Below, piece by piece: positions 29,121 through 37,280 of a DNA stretch of 64,000 bases. The notes beneath the pieces were generated by a model that was not told where the DNA came from, did not search any database, and saw only the letters and a list, made by a program, of their open reading frames with translations. The translations under genes and the position numbers were made by a program. The number at the start of each line of letters is the position of its first letter. The stretch's first letter is position 1. This stretch comes from Imperialibacter roseus (GTDB lineage Bacteria; Bacteroidota; Bacteroidia; Cytophagales; Cyclobacteriaceae): positions 1,960,417-2,024,416 of the forward strand of contig NZ_CP136051.1 of assembly GCF_032999765.1 (NCBI RefSeq), read 5' to 3'.

Positions 29121-29121
29121 G

Positions 29122-30807
29122 TCAGGTGTTTATATGAGATTTGAAATGATTAAAGAACAACTGATTGTTTTCCTTGTTTGTTTCTACTTCAAAGATAGCC
29201 CGATTCTCATCTTCCATAAATGAGATCAGCTGGCTATTGAAATCTTCCTCGCCGGTGCTTTTGAAATAGCTAAAACCAAATTCCTCTGCCATTCTTGTGG
29301 CACTTCTTGGTTGTTGCGTTTCAAAAAGCTCCTCAAGTTCTGGTTGCTGGGAAGGCCCGGGGATAAGCCGGAAAATCCCGCCTCCGTGATTGTTTAATAG
29401 TAAGATCTTGAAATTGGTGGGCAGGTAATTGTGCCAAAAGGCGTTGATGTCGTAGAAGAAAGACACATCCCCTGTAATCAGATAGTTGGGGACAGCACAA
29501 GTGAGCGTAATGCCGACTGCGGTGCTGGTGCTGCCATCTATACCGCTGGTGCCTCTGTTCGCATGCACAGAAATATTATTTTGCTGGGAACTGAGGCCTA
29601 CAAAATTGGCATATCTCACCGCCATGCTATTGGCAAGGTGCAATTTGGCTTCTCCTGAAATGCTTTTGATAAACCTGTATGCTGCTTGAAATTCGTTGAA
29701 AGGTTGGTGAGTAAAAATGCTGTTAAAATTCTCCTTCACTTTCTCATCGAGGCTTCTCCAGCTTTCCATGAATTCCTGCGATTTTGGAGTAACACCCGTG
29801 TCAAGTAGTTGTTTGAAAAAGTGAGTGGGACTCATCCTGACAATTCTTGTAAGCGATTGCATCGGATCCGGAATGTGGCCAGCCTGGGCAATATGCCAAT
29901 GGGCGCTGGCCCGGTGCTGCCTGAGAAACAGTTTGAGATTTTTGCTGATCACTGATTGCCCTAAAGTGATCAGAAGGTCAGGCTTTAAACTAGCAGAGGC
30001 TTTTGGTAAAAAAGCATCCGAATGCCTGATAGTGCCTGCAAAGCCATGCAGGTTGGCAATGATGTCGGCTACGACAGGAATATTGAGCTTAAGCGATACA
30101 ATCGAAAGAGCGTCGATAAGCGACTTGTCGGGTTTGTGCTGCCCAACGACTATGACAATTTTGGCAGGCTGGTTTAGTTCTTCTGATAGGCGCAAAAGTG
30201 TGTCTTTGCCTGGAGAGTTTTCAAATGCCGGTTCGTCTATGAGCTTTATGGCCTTGTCAAAGACCAATTTTTCGCCTTTTTCCGGATAGAAAGGCTCCCT
30301 CAAAGGGACATTGATATGAACCGGGCCATTCTCGAGCGAGCTGCAGCAGTTGATAGCCTCGTTCACCAAGCGATGCGAGAACCATAAGGCATCCTTATGT
30401 TCGAAACTGTCAGGGAAACTGAAAGACTTTTTTATATGAGGCTCAAATATTGCCTTCTGATTGATTGTTTGGCCATCCCATTGTTCCAGCCATTCTGGTG
30501 GTCGGTCAGCTGTTAGCACCAGCAAGGGGATGTTTCGGTAATAAGCCTCAGTGACCGCTGGAGCATAGTTCAGTACAGCGGTGCCCGATGTGCAGATAAG
30601 TATCGTTGGAGTTTCTGTCCTTTCAGCCATGCCCAATGCGATAAACGCAGCTGCCCGCTCATCGGGGATTGTGTATATGTTGAAGTCGCCATGCCGGTTG
30701 AAGGCCAGCGTAAGGGGTGCACATCGTGACCCGGGAGAAAGCACAACATTACGCAGTCCTTTCAGGTAACAAATGCTGGCTATATCGTTTATTGCTTTGA
30801 TTACCAT
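29122..30807 (-). CDS. menD: SEPHCHC synthase (menaquinone biosynthesis MenD)
   Basis: Thiamine-diphosphate enzyme that joins 2-oxoglutarate and isochorismate. 561 residues. The N-terminal Pyr domain has [20 protein letters not shown] and the catalytic-Glu region [15 protein letters not shown], then [20 protein letters not shown]. The C-terminal PP domain has [20 protein letters not shown] and the ThDP-binding [15 protein letters not shown] through [10 protein letters not shown]. It lies 9 bp downstream of menF and 1 bp upstream of menB, so these form one operon. Confidence 0.94.
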   Translation of the reverse strand: MVIKAINDIASICYLKGLRNVVLSPGSRCAPLTLAFNRHGDFNIYTIPDERAAAFIALGMAERTETPTILICTSGTAVLNYAPAVTEAYYRNIPLLVLTADRPPEWLEQWDGQTINQKAIFEPHIKKSFSFPDSFEHKDALWFSHRLVNEAINCCSSLENGPVHINVPLREPFYPEKGEKLVFDKAIKLIDEPAFENSPGKDTLLRLSEELNQPAKIVIVVGQHKPDKSLIDALSIVSLKLNIPVVADIIANLHGFAGTIRHSDAFLPKASASLKPDLLITLGQSVISKNLKLFLRQHRASAHWHIAQAGHIPDPMQSLTRIVRMSPTHFFKQLLDTGVTPKSQEFMESWRSLDEKVKENFNSIFTHQPFNEFQAAYRFIKSISGEAKLHLANSMAVRYANFVGLSSQQNNISVHANRGTSGIDGSTSTAVGITLTCAVPNYLITGDVSFFYDINAFWHNYLPTNFKILLLNNHGGGIFRLIPGPSQQPELEELFETQQPRSATRMAEEFGFSYFKSTGEEDFNSQLISFMEDENRAIFEVETNKENNQLFFNHFKSHINT

Positions 30808-30816
30808 GTTTGCGGC

Positions 30817-32022
30817 TTAGAACAGGCACATAAGCGTTTGAAGTTTCAGGTCGGTTTCTTCAAATTCTTTTTCCGCTATCGAATCTTCGGTAACTCCAGC
30901 TCCCGCAAATAACCTGGCCCTGTTTGAAAGTAGCTTCATGGATCGTAAGTTAACATAAAGCTGGGTGCTACCCTGCATATTCACAGGCCCCAGATAGCCT
31001 GTGTAAAACTCCCTGTCGAAGCCTTCAAACTCCTTGAGGAACTGTAACGATGGCTCAAGAGGCATGCCACATACAGCCGAAGTGGGGTGAAGTAAATCCA
31101 GCATTACACTGCCCAGCTGTGGAAAATTGACAGCTTCCATGTCCACGTAGAACTCCGTTTTGAGGTGCGCCATATTACCTGCTTTGATAGATTTAGGGCC
31201 CTTTTCTTCATACTCCCTCAATCGTATTTTTTTAAAGCAGTTGATAATGTACCGGCAAACCAAAGCTTGTTCTTCAATTTCTTTTTGTGTCCAGGCCACC
31301 TGGGATAGGTCGCCTGATTCGGGAATCCTTTGCGTGCCAGCCAAAGCCACGCTCTTAAACCACCTGCCATCCACTATGCTGAGCAAAAGCTCGGGAGTGG
31401 CTCCCATCCATATACCAACCCCTGGAATGCCAAAAACATAGACGAAGGCGTTGGGGTATAGCTGGTGAAGCTTTTCAAAAGCGGATATAAAGTCCCAGCC
31501 TGGCGGGTATGGAACGTCTGTATACCGGGAAGGCACCACTTTATTAAAAACTTCTGCTTTGATGTTCTCTTTTGCCTTGTTTACAATGTCAATAAAGTTG
31601 CCTTTTTGGCTGGCAGCTACCATGTCAGTTGCCGGAAAGTATGCCTCAAGTAATGCTGGCCGCAGGGGTTCAAATGTGCCCCGGATAAACGAGTCAGTTT
31701 GCTCATTACTTACGCCAACGGCCGGATTTACCTGGAAACCTGAACTGTTGTCGGTCGGGGCAAATACAAGATCCGCATTGATTTTGATATTTTTTTTTCT
31801 ACCCTCGTTCAGGAAGGGGCTTACAGCAAAACCAGGGCTTGCTTCTTCTAAGTCTCCCTTGTCTGTTGACGGTTGCTCGCCCAGATCAACGATACCGAGG
31901 AGTTGGGGTTGACCTTGTTTTTTCCAAAAAGCGAACGATTTCTTCCCATTAATGGCTCCCGAAATGATCTCCCTGATGTGAAGCTCTCTGATCTCTGTTT
32001 CCGTACTGCTCTTCTCCTTCAA
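30817..32022 (-). CDS. menF: Isochorismate synthase
   Basis: Chorismate-utilising enzyme that makes isochorismate for menaquinone. 401 residues. The conserved C-terminal block includes VVPSRYTDVPYP, GATPELLLSIVDGRWFKSVALAGT, LHPTSAVCGMPLEPSLQFL and REFYTGYLGPVNMQGSTQLYVNLRS, with the Mg-binding glutamates near the end (AGAGVTEDSIAEKEFEET). The N-terminal 150 residues are divergent. The start is a TTG: an in-frame stop lies 12 bp upstream and no ATG is available. First gene of the men operon. No siderophore genes are nearby, so menaquinone is the preferred pathway. Confidence 0.88.
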   Translation of the reverse strand: MKEKSSTETEIRELHIREIISGAINGKKSFAFWKKQGQPQLLGIVDLGEQPSTDKGDLEEASPGFAVSPFLNEGRKKNIKINADLVFAPTDNSSGFQVNPAVGVSNEQTDSFIRGTFEPLRPALLEAYFPATDMVAASQKGNFIDIVNKAKENIKAEVFNKVVPSRYTDVPYPPGWDFISAFEKLHQLYPNAFVYVFGIPGVGIWMGATPELLLSIVDGRWFKSVALAGTQRIPESGDLSQVAWTQKEIEEQALVCRYIINCFKKIRLREYEEKGPKSIKAGNMAHLKTEFYVDMEAVNFPQLGSVMLDLLHPTSAVCGMPLEPSLQFLKEFEGFDREFYTGYLGPVNMQGSTQLYVNLRSMKLLSNRARLFAGAGVTEDSIAEKEFEETDLKLQTLMCLF

Positions 32023-32131
32023 AAAAGTGGTCGTTTATGAATGGTGTCGAAATTTAGCACTGAATGAATTACCCGCAAAACAGGCTGTTGAATTTAAAAG
32101 TTTAAAAACGGACATATTTATCGTTTACTTG

Positions 32132-32139
32132 TAGTTTTG
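32132..32139 (+). promoter_or_regulatory. Candidate -7 promoter box of the histidine phosphatase gene
   Basis: TAGTTTTG matches TAnnTTTG and lies 22 bp before the GTG start. The -33 element is weak (TTTA at 32117-32120). Confidence 0.38.
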
Positions 32140-32161
32140 TGACTCATTTGACAATATTGGT

Positions 32162-32785
32162 GTGAAGCAGTTATATATCGTTAGACATGGTGAAACCCAG
32201 TTTAACAGGGAGAAAAAGGTTCAGGGAAGAGGAGTAAATGCGCCTTTGAACCAAACAGGGCAGGAGCAAGCCAGGGCATTTTTTAACCACTACAAAGACG
32301 AAAAGTTCAATAAGGTGTACGTGTCGTCGCTGATCCGTACCTACCAGTCAGTGGAGTCATTCATAAACCAGGGCATCCCCCACGAGAGACTTGAAGGGCT
32401 GGATGAGATTAGCTGGGGTAACAAAGAGGGGCTGGCCTTTGAGCCGGACATCCATAGCCATTATCTGACGACGCTTGAGGCGTGGCAGCGAGGTGAGCTG
32501 GATCAGCGGATAGATGGGGGAGAGTCGCCCATAGAGGTCATGGAAAGGCAGAAGCTGGCTATGAAATATATTCTGAGCAAACCAGATGAAGAAAAAGTGC
32601 TGATTTGTATGCACGGAAGAGCTATTCGGATTCTTGTGTGCTGGATGCTCGGTTATCCGCTTCAGCTAATGGAGAGCTTTGGCCATTCTAACCTTGGTTT
32701 GTACGTTTTCAACTATACCGGGGGGCAGCTTTCGATGGTCACAGCCAACGATGTCAGCCATCTTGAAGGCGTGGAATTAATCTGA
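32162..32785 (+). CDS. Histidine phosphatase family protein
   Basis: A phosphoglycerate-mutase-like phosphatase, 207 residues, starting at GTG (32162). The phosphohistidine motif is LYIVRHGETQFNREKKVQGRG at the N-terminus; YVSSLIRTYQSVE, the acid EISWGNKEG and the second histidine in LICMHGRAIRILV follow. The substrate is unknown: members include phosphosugar, phosphoserine and nucleotide phosphatases. It is transcribed divergently from the men operon and overlaps the convergent TPR gene by 9 bp. Confidence 0.88.
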   Translation: MKQLYIVRHGETQFNREKKVQGRGVNAPLNQTGQEQARAFFNHYKDEKFNKVYVSSLIRTYQSVESFINQGIPHERLEGLDEISWGNKEGLAFEPDIHSHYLTTLEAWQRGELDQRIDGGESPIEVMERQKLAMKYILSKPDEEKVLICMHGRAIRILVCWMLGYPLQLMESFGHSNLGLYVFNYTGGQLSMVTANDVSHLEGVELI

Positions 32786-34240
32786 AGTCAGCCGGGCTAG
32801 CTCCCTTTCAGCGCTGGAGTCTATGCTGGCTTTGTAAGGGTGGTTCTCGAAGTCCATTGCTTTTTCAAAATACCCCTTTGCTTCTTTGTCGTTTCCGGCG
32901 CTCTTCATAATGAGTCCAAGTTGCAAGGCGGCATTAGCGCCCATGTACCAGGGTTGCCGTTCGGCGAGTTTCAAAGCATGTTGGTAATGAGGAATAGCTG
33001 ATTGGTCTTTTCCCTGCAAATGATTGAGCCTCGCCAAACGATAATAGTACTCGCATAGCCATTTTCCATCAAGTTCCGATGGGTTTACAATAGATAGTTG
33101 TCGCTTTGCCTCTTCCCAATAGCCTCCGTCGGTTAAAAGCCTTGTCTTCAGCAGTGGGATTGGATATTGGTTTATTTCTGTAAGGAACACATCCGCATTT
33201 TTGTCCGGTTCAGTCGTGCTTCGCTCCATTTTTGACGCTTTTTCACTCCATGTGCTTGCGCTGCGTGTGTCGCCTTCCAGGTAATACGAGGCAGCTATTT
33301 TGGCCATCGCATCTTTCTTGAAGTTATCTCCGCTATACGATTGGATAAACATTTTGTAGTGCTCCCGGGCTTTATCCAAATCCATTTTTTCGAGATACAG
33401 GTCTCCAAAAAGGTAGTTAACCGGAGTGAGTGATTTTTGCTGATCCGCCGGGATTTTCGATAAAGTGGTCAGCGCTTGTTCACCTTTGTGCGCTTTATTA
33501 AGAGAAGTGGCCAGCATAAACCGGGCAAGCGTGCTATTGGGTTGCTTTTCCAGGATTTGCGAAAACAGGGCGCTTGCTTTTACTGGTTCATGAAGCGGGT
33601 AGGCATAGAAGTATCCAAGGATGATCAGGGCCTCATCTGCCATGGGACTGCTACTGGACGAAAGGCTTTTTAGCTGCTCAATTCCCGTGGCTACCTTACC
33701 CTGAAGGCCAATCAACCGGACGGCCCATTCGTACTTTTCGGGTGTCAGGCCAATGAGGATGTTGATGACACCAGCCGACTTTAAGAATGGGAGAATTTTG
33801 TCATCACGGTTTTGAAGTTCATCTATTTGGCTGTGCGCCTGCAATAAACTGTATAGCCCCGACAGGTAGTCCCCAAATTTGATTTTAAACATCGCCTCCT
33901 GCAATTTCATGTCTGCCAGATAAAACGCCTTTTGGGCATTTCCTTCTGGCAATTCCTCTATCCATGCTCTTCTCTTTGGGAGATTGCCGAGATAGCTTTC
34001 GTAAAAGCCGTTATCTTCAGTGTAGATCATTTGAAGAAAGTCGCTGAGGTTAAGGAGGTAGGCTTTTTCCGGAGAATTGGGGAGAGTTGCCAGGAGAGTC
34101 TTGGCCTCAGAAAGCCTGTATTGTAGAATTAGGTCATGCGTTTCTACCACGGAAGGTTGCCAGCCAAGGTCTGTTTGCATGGCAGAGGCTTGAAAAAATG
34201 GCAGGAGCGCAAACAAAAACAGGCGAGCCTTGAGACTCAC
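32777..34240 (-). CDS. Exported TPR-repeat protein
   Basis: 487 residues from a GTG at 34240. I prefer this start because it opens directly with a signal peptide (VSLKARLFLFALLPFFQASA), while the 32 codons upstream are charged and overlap the neighbouring gene. The rest is an all-helical array of tetratricopeptide repeats (for example PVNYLFGDLYLEKMDLDKAR and AALQLGLIMKSAGNDKEAKG). Periplasmic scaffold or assembly role is typical, but no partner is evident. The start codon sits in the stem of the terminator of the upstream zinc-ribbon gene. Its end overlaps the convergent phosphatase gene by 9 bp. Confidence 0.78.
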   Translation of the reverse strand: MSLKARLFLFALLPFFQASAMQTDLGWQPSVVETHDLILQYRLSEAKTLLATLPNSPEKAYLLNLSDFLQMIYTEDNGFYESYLGNLPKRRAWIEELPEGNAQKAFYLADMKLQEAMFKIKFGDYLSGLYSLLQAHSQIDELQNRDDKILPFLKSAGVINILIGLTPEKYEWAVRLIGLQGKVATGIEQLKSLSSSSSPMADEALIILGYFYAYPLHEPVKASALFSQILEKQPNSTLARFMLATSLNKAHKGEQALTTLSKIPADQQKSLTPVNYLFGDLYLEKMDLDKAREHYKMFIQSYSGDNFKKDAMAKIAASYYLEGDTRSASTWSEKASKMERSTTEPDKNADVFLTEINQYPIPLLKTRLLTDGGYWEEAKRQLSIVNPSELDGKWLCEYYYRLARLNHLQGKDQSAIPHYQHALKLAERQPWYMGANAALQLGLIMKSAGNDKEAKGYFEKAMDFENHPYKASIDSSAERELARLTSD

Positions 34241-34246
34241 CTGTTT
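34211..34246 (-). terminator. Hairpin terminator overlapping the start of the TPR gene
   Basis: On the minus strand AAACAGGTGAG pairs with CTCGCCTGTTT (11 bp, one G-U) around TCTCAAGG, followed by TTGTTTG. It lies 29 bp after the zinc-ribbon gene stop. The GTG start of the TPR gene is inside the left arm. Confidence 0.6.
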
Positions 34247-34274
34247 ATATGGGATACAAACGAATGCCAAGAAA

Positions 34275-35048
34275 TTACTTTCTCGTCCGTTTTGTTGTTT
34301 TGCCTTTTGTGTCTTCTTCTTCAATCTCGTCATCAACTCCTGCTAATATACGACCGCAGTGCTCACATACGATGAGTTTTTTCTTCTCTCTGATGTCAGC
34401 TTGTCTTTGAGGAGGAACAATGTTGAAACACCCACCACATGCGCCTCTGCGCACAGGAACAACCGCCAAGCCGTTTACTGCGTTAGCCCTTGTTTTGTCG
34501 TAGGATTTGAGCAAACGCTCTTCGATCTTCGCTGCTGCGGCTTCTCGCTTTTTGCTAAGCGCTTTTTCGTCGTCTTCGCTCTCTTTCACGATGACATCAA
34601 GCTCTTTTTTCTTGCTTTCAAGGTCTTTGCTGCGCTCGCTTAGAACGTCCTTCGTTCCTTGTATTTCTTCTTTTTTGGTATCGATCTTTACGTAAGCCTC
34701 TTTGATCCTTTTTTCAAGAATTTGTATTTCAAGCTGCTGTAATTCAATCTCCTTGGTGATTGCGTCGTACTCACGATTGTTGCGGACATTCATTTGCTGC
34801 TCACCGTACTTTTTGATGAGTTTTTCTGCGTCCTTAATTGCGGTCTTGTTGTCTGAAATAGAGCCTTCAAGTTCTTCCAAATCCTGGTTGAACTTCTGAA
34901 CCCTGGTCTCATAACCGGCAATTTCATCCTCAAGGTCCATCACTTCTTCTGGAAGTGCTCCCCTGATTTTTTTTATTTCGTCGAGGTTGGAATCAATTTC
35001 TTGGAGGTTGCTGAGCGATTCTAATTTTTGTGCTACGGTGCTTTCCAT
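34275..35048 (-). CDS. Coiled-coil zinc-ribbon protein
   Basis: 257 residues. A long antiparallel coiled coil (about residues 5-185, rich in Glu and Lys) is followed by a C4 zinc ribbon at about 200-240 (RRGACGGCFNIVPPQ ... LIVCEHCGRIL). A basic/acidic tail comes last. This is the widespread bacterial 'C4-type zinc ribbon' (zf-RING_7, CT398-like) family; proposed roles involve nucleic acids or secretion and are not settled. It is 6 bp downstream of the NIF3 gene, an association frequently seen for this family, so the pair forms an operon. Confidence 0.87.
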   Translation of the reverse strand: MESTVAQKLESLSNLQEIDSNLDEIKKIRGALPEEVMDLEDEIAGYETRVQKFNQDLEELEGSISDNKTAIKDAEKLIKKYGEQQMNVRNNREYDAITKEIELQQLEIQILEKRIKEAYVKIDTKKEEIQGTKDVLSERSKDLESKKKELDVIVKESEDDEKALSKKREAAAAKIEERLLKSYDKTRANAVNGLAVVPVRRGACGGCFNIVPPQRQADIREKKKLIVCEHCGRILAGVDDEIEEEDTKGKTTKRTRK

Positions 35049-35054
35049 TCAGTT

Positions 35055-36164
35055 CTATAAGTAATATCTGACGGGGTTTGTGTTTGCTTTAGACAAACGG
35101 AGTGCAATATTAGTGAATTTTTGTTTTAATTTCCTATGAAGCAGGTTTTTTGTAGAAACCTCGCTTTCATAGTGTCCAATATCTGCCACGAGTACTCTGC
35201 CCTCGGCGTCGAAATACTCATGATATTTGAAGTCGGACGTCACAAATGCGTCGGCCGATTGCTTTTTGGCGCTTTCCAGCAAGAAGCTTCCAGCCCCGCC
35301 GCAAACTGCTACAGTATGTATCTTCTTGTTAACCGGCGTGTATTTTATGACCTGGAGGTCGAAGACGTCCTTAAGATGAGCCAGAAATTTATCGGGTTGC
35401 ATGGGTTCGGGCAGGGTGCCAATCATTCCCGATCCAACTTCCTGATATTGGTTTTGCAGCGAAGTCAGGTAATAGGCTACTTCTTCATATGGGTGCGCAG
35501 TTTGAAGTGTGTTTATGATCACTTGACTCAAATGCGATGGGAAAATTAATTCCAGACGATCTTCATGTACTTGCTCAAGCTGGTGAGCGGCACCTATGTG
35601 TGGAGTTGCCTTGTCGTTTGGTCGGAAGCTGCCTGTACCCGCCACTCGAAAACTACAGTGATCATAGTTGCCGATGTGTCCGGCGCCCACTTCATGCAAT
35701 GCTGCCAGAACTGCCCCGGTATTGTCTTTTGGGCAAAACGCAACAATTTTGGAAAGGACGTTTGATTTAGGGGCCAGTATCCTGAGATGCTGTAGTCCTA
35801 AGATATGGGCGATTTCAGCGTTGACACCGTCAAGTACATTATCAAGATTTGTGTGGATGGCATAAATAGCGATGTCTTGTTGGATAGCTTTGATAACGGT
35901 GCGTTCTACGTAGTTGCTTCCTGTAAGTGTCTTAAGTCCCTTGAAGACAATGGGGTGATGGGCAACAATAAGATTACAGCCGGTGGCAATAGCTTCGTCA
36001 ACAATTTCTTCTGTGGCATCAAGCGAAATGAGTACTCCCGAGACATGATTCGAAGAATTGCCTACTATCAAGCCAGCGTTGTCGTAGCTCTCCTGATACG
36101 CCCTTGGAGCCAGAGTCTCCAGGTACGAGATTATTTCTTTGATCCTTATTTCTTCCTTGCTCAT
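35055..36164 (-). CDS. NIF3-family dinuclear-metal protein
   Basis: 369 residues, the long form in which the NIF3 fold is split by an inserted PII-like domain (about 135-235: VAFCPKDNTGAVLAALHEVG ... LELIFPSHLSQVI). Metal ligands are in LIVAHHPIVFKG and YAIHTNLDNVLDGVN, with further histidines near the end (DIGHYESE). Relatives are annotated as GTP cyclohydrolase 1 type 2, a function that is not well supported. Cotranscribed with the zinc-ribbon gene and divergent from lpxK. Confidence 0.9.
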   Translation of the reverse strand: MSKEEIRIKEIISYLETLAPRAYQESYDNAGLIVGNSSNHVSGVLISLDATEEIVDEAIATGCNLIVAHHPIVFKGLKTLTGSNYVERTVIKAIQQDIAIYAIHTNLDNVLDGVNAEIAHILGLQHLRILAPKSNVLSKIVAFCPKDNTGAVLAALHEVGAGHIGNYDHCSFRVAGTGSFRPNDKATPHIGAAHQLEQVHEDRLELIFPSHLSQVIINTLQTAHPYEEVAYYLTSLQNQYQEVGSGMIGTLPEPMQPDKFLAHLKDVFDLQVIKYTPVNKKIHTVAVCGGAGSFLLESAKKQSADAFVTSDFKYHEYFDAEGRVLVADIGHYESEVSTKNLLHRKLKQKFTNIALRLSKANTNPVRYYL

Positions 36165-36218
36165 TCGCTTCTCCTTATCGCAAGTATACTATCTTTAGGC
36201 CCACAATACAATTGACTA

Positions 36219-37280
36219 ATGCAACTACTTAGGGTTCTTCTTGCGGCACCATTTTCCTTTGTCTGGTTATGCGTTACGAATATCAGAAATACTTTGTATG
36301 ACCTGGGAATGTTAAAAAGCACTGGTTTTAGTATTCCGGTGATTTGCGTTGGCAACCTGGCAGTGGGGGGCACTGGTAAGACTCCAACTATCAATTATCT
36401 CATTGCTTACTTGCTGTCGATGGGTAAGAATGTAGCAGTGATCAGCCGGGGATATGGCCGAGTTACAAAAGGTTTTTTAGTTGTCGATGAGCTGTCTGGT
36501 GCTGCGTCAGTCGGTGATGAGCCACTTTTGTTTTTCAAAAGATGGTCTGGAAAAGTTGTTGTGGCAGTGGGTGAGAAAAGGGTACTGGCTATTAGAAATA
36601 TTAGGGAGCGATACCCTAAACTGGATGTGATTCTGATGGACGATGGCTTTCAGCATCGGGCTGTGCAGCCATCTGCGTCAATAGTGCTCACTTCGTTCCA
36701 AAATCCTTTTTACCGTGATTTTATTATGCCCTCTGGGTCGTTGCGAGAGGGAAGAAGGTGGGCGAGAAGAGCCGATATCATTGTGGTGACAAAATCGCCT
36801 CAGATCATGCCTGAAGTGGAGAAGGGAAAAATGAGAGCAAAGATTCAAACCTACGCTCAGGCAGGCACTCCTGTCTTTTTTTGTTCTATACAATATGGAC
36901 GCCCTGTGTCGTTTGGGAAAAAAGGTGAGTGGCATAAGAGAGTATTTTTGATCACAGGTATTGCCAACCCGGCGCCATTATTGGATTATTTGAAAATTGA
37001 GGGAATTGAGGTGGTAACGCATTGGGAAAGAGCTGATCACTTTGCCTACAATGATCAGGAAATGGAAAAGATTGTTGATGAATATCAAAACAGCGGCAAT
37101 TGCGTTATTCTTACCACAGAAAAGGATTATGTGAAAATGAGCAATCCGAAGTTTCAGCGGTATTTGGACAGTGCACCTTTTTTTTATATCCCGATAGAGT
37201 TTTCCTTTTCAAAAGAAAAAGAAAACTTTGAGGCGGTAATAGCAGAGAAGGTAACTAAAAACCTGGGCAAGTCAGTTTGA
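36219..37280 (+). CDS. lpxK: Tetraacyldisaccharide 4'-kinase
   Basis: Lipid A biosynthesis: phosphorylates the 4' position of the tetraacyldisaccharide-1-phosphate at the inner membrane. 353 residues. The N-terminus is hydrophobic (LLAAPFSFVWLCV), then the P-loop region VICVGNLAVGGTGKTPTINYL, ISRGYGR and the catalytic LMDDGFQHRAV. The C-terminal part has FLITGIANPAPLLDYL and VILTTEKDYVKM. The stop overlaps the TTG start of the porin gene. Confidence 0.94.
   Translation: MQLLRVLLAAPFSFVWLCVTNIRNTLYDLGMLKSTGFSIPVICVGNLAVGGTGKTPTINYLIAYLLSMGKNVAVISRGYGRVTKGFLVVDELSGAASVGDEPLLFFKRWSGKVVVAVGEKRVLAIRNIRERYPKLDVILMDDGFQHRAVQPSASIVLTSFQNPFYRDFIMPSGSLREGRRWARRADIIVVTKSPQIMPEVEKGKMRAKIQTYAQAGTPVFFCSIQYGRPVSFGKKGEWHKRVFLITGIANPAPLLDYLKIEGIEVVTHWERADHFAYNDQEMEKIVDEYQNSGNCVILTTEKDYVKMSNPKFQRYLDSAPFFYIPIEFSFSKEKENFEAVIAEKVTKNLGKSV

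Noticed and set aside
34241-34336. Extended N-terminus of the TPR protein
   Set aside because: Highly charged, overlaps the zinc-ribbon gene and would put the signal peptide internally.
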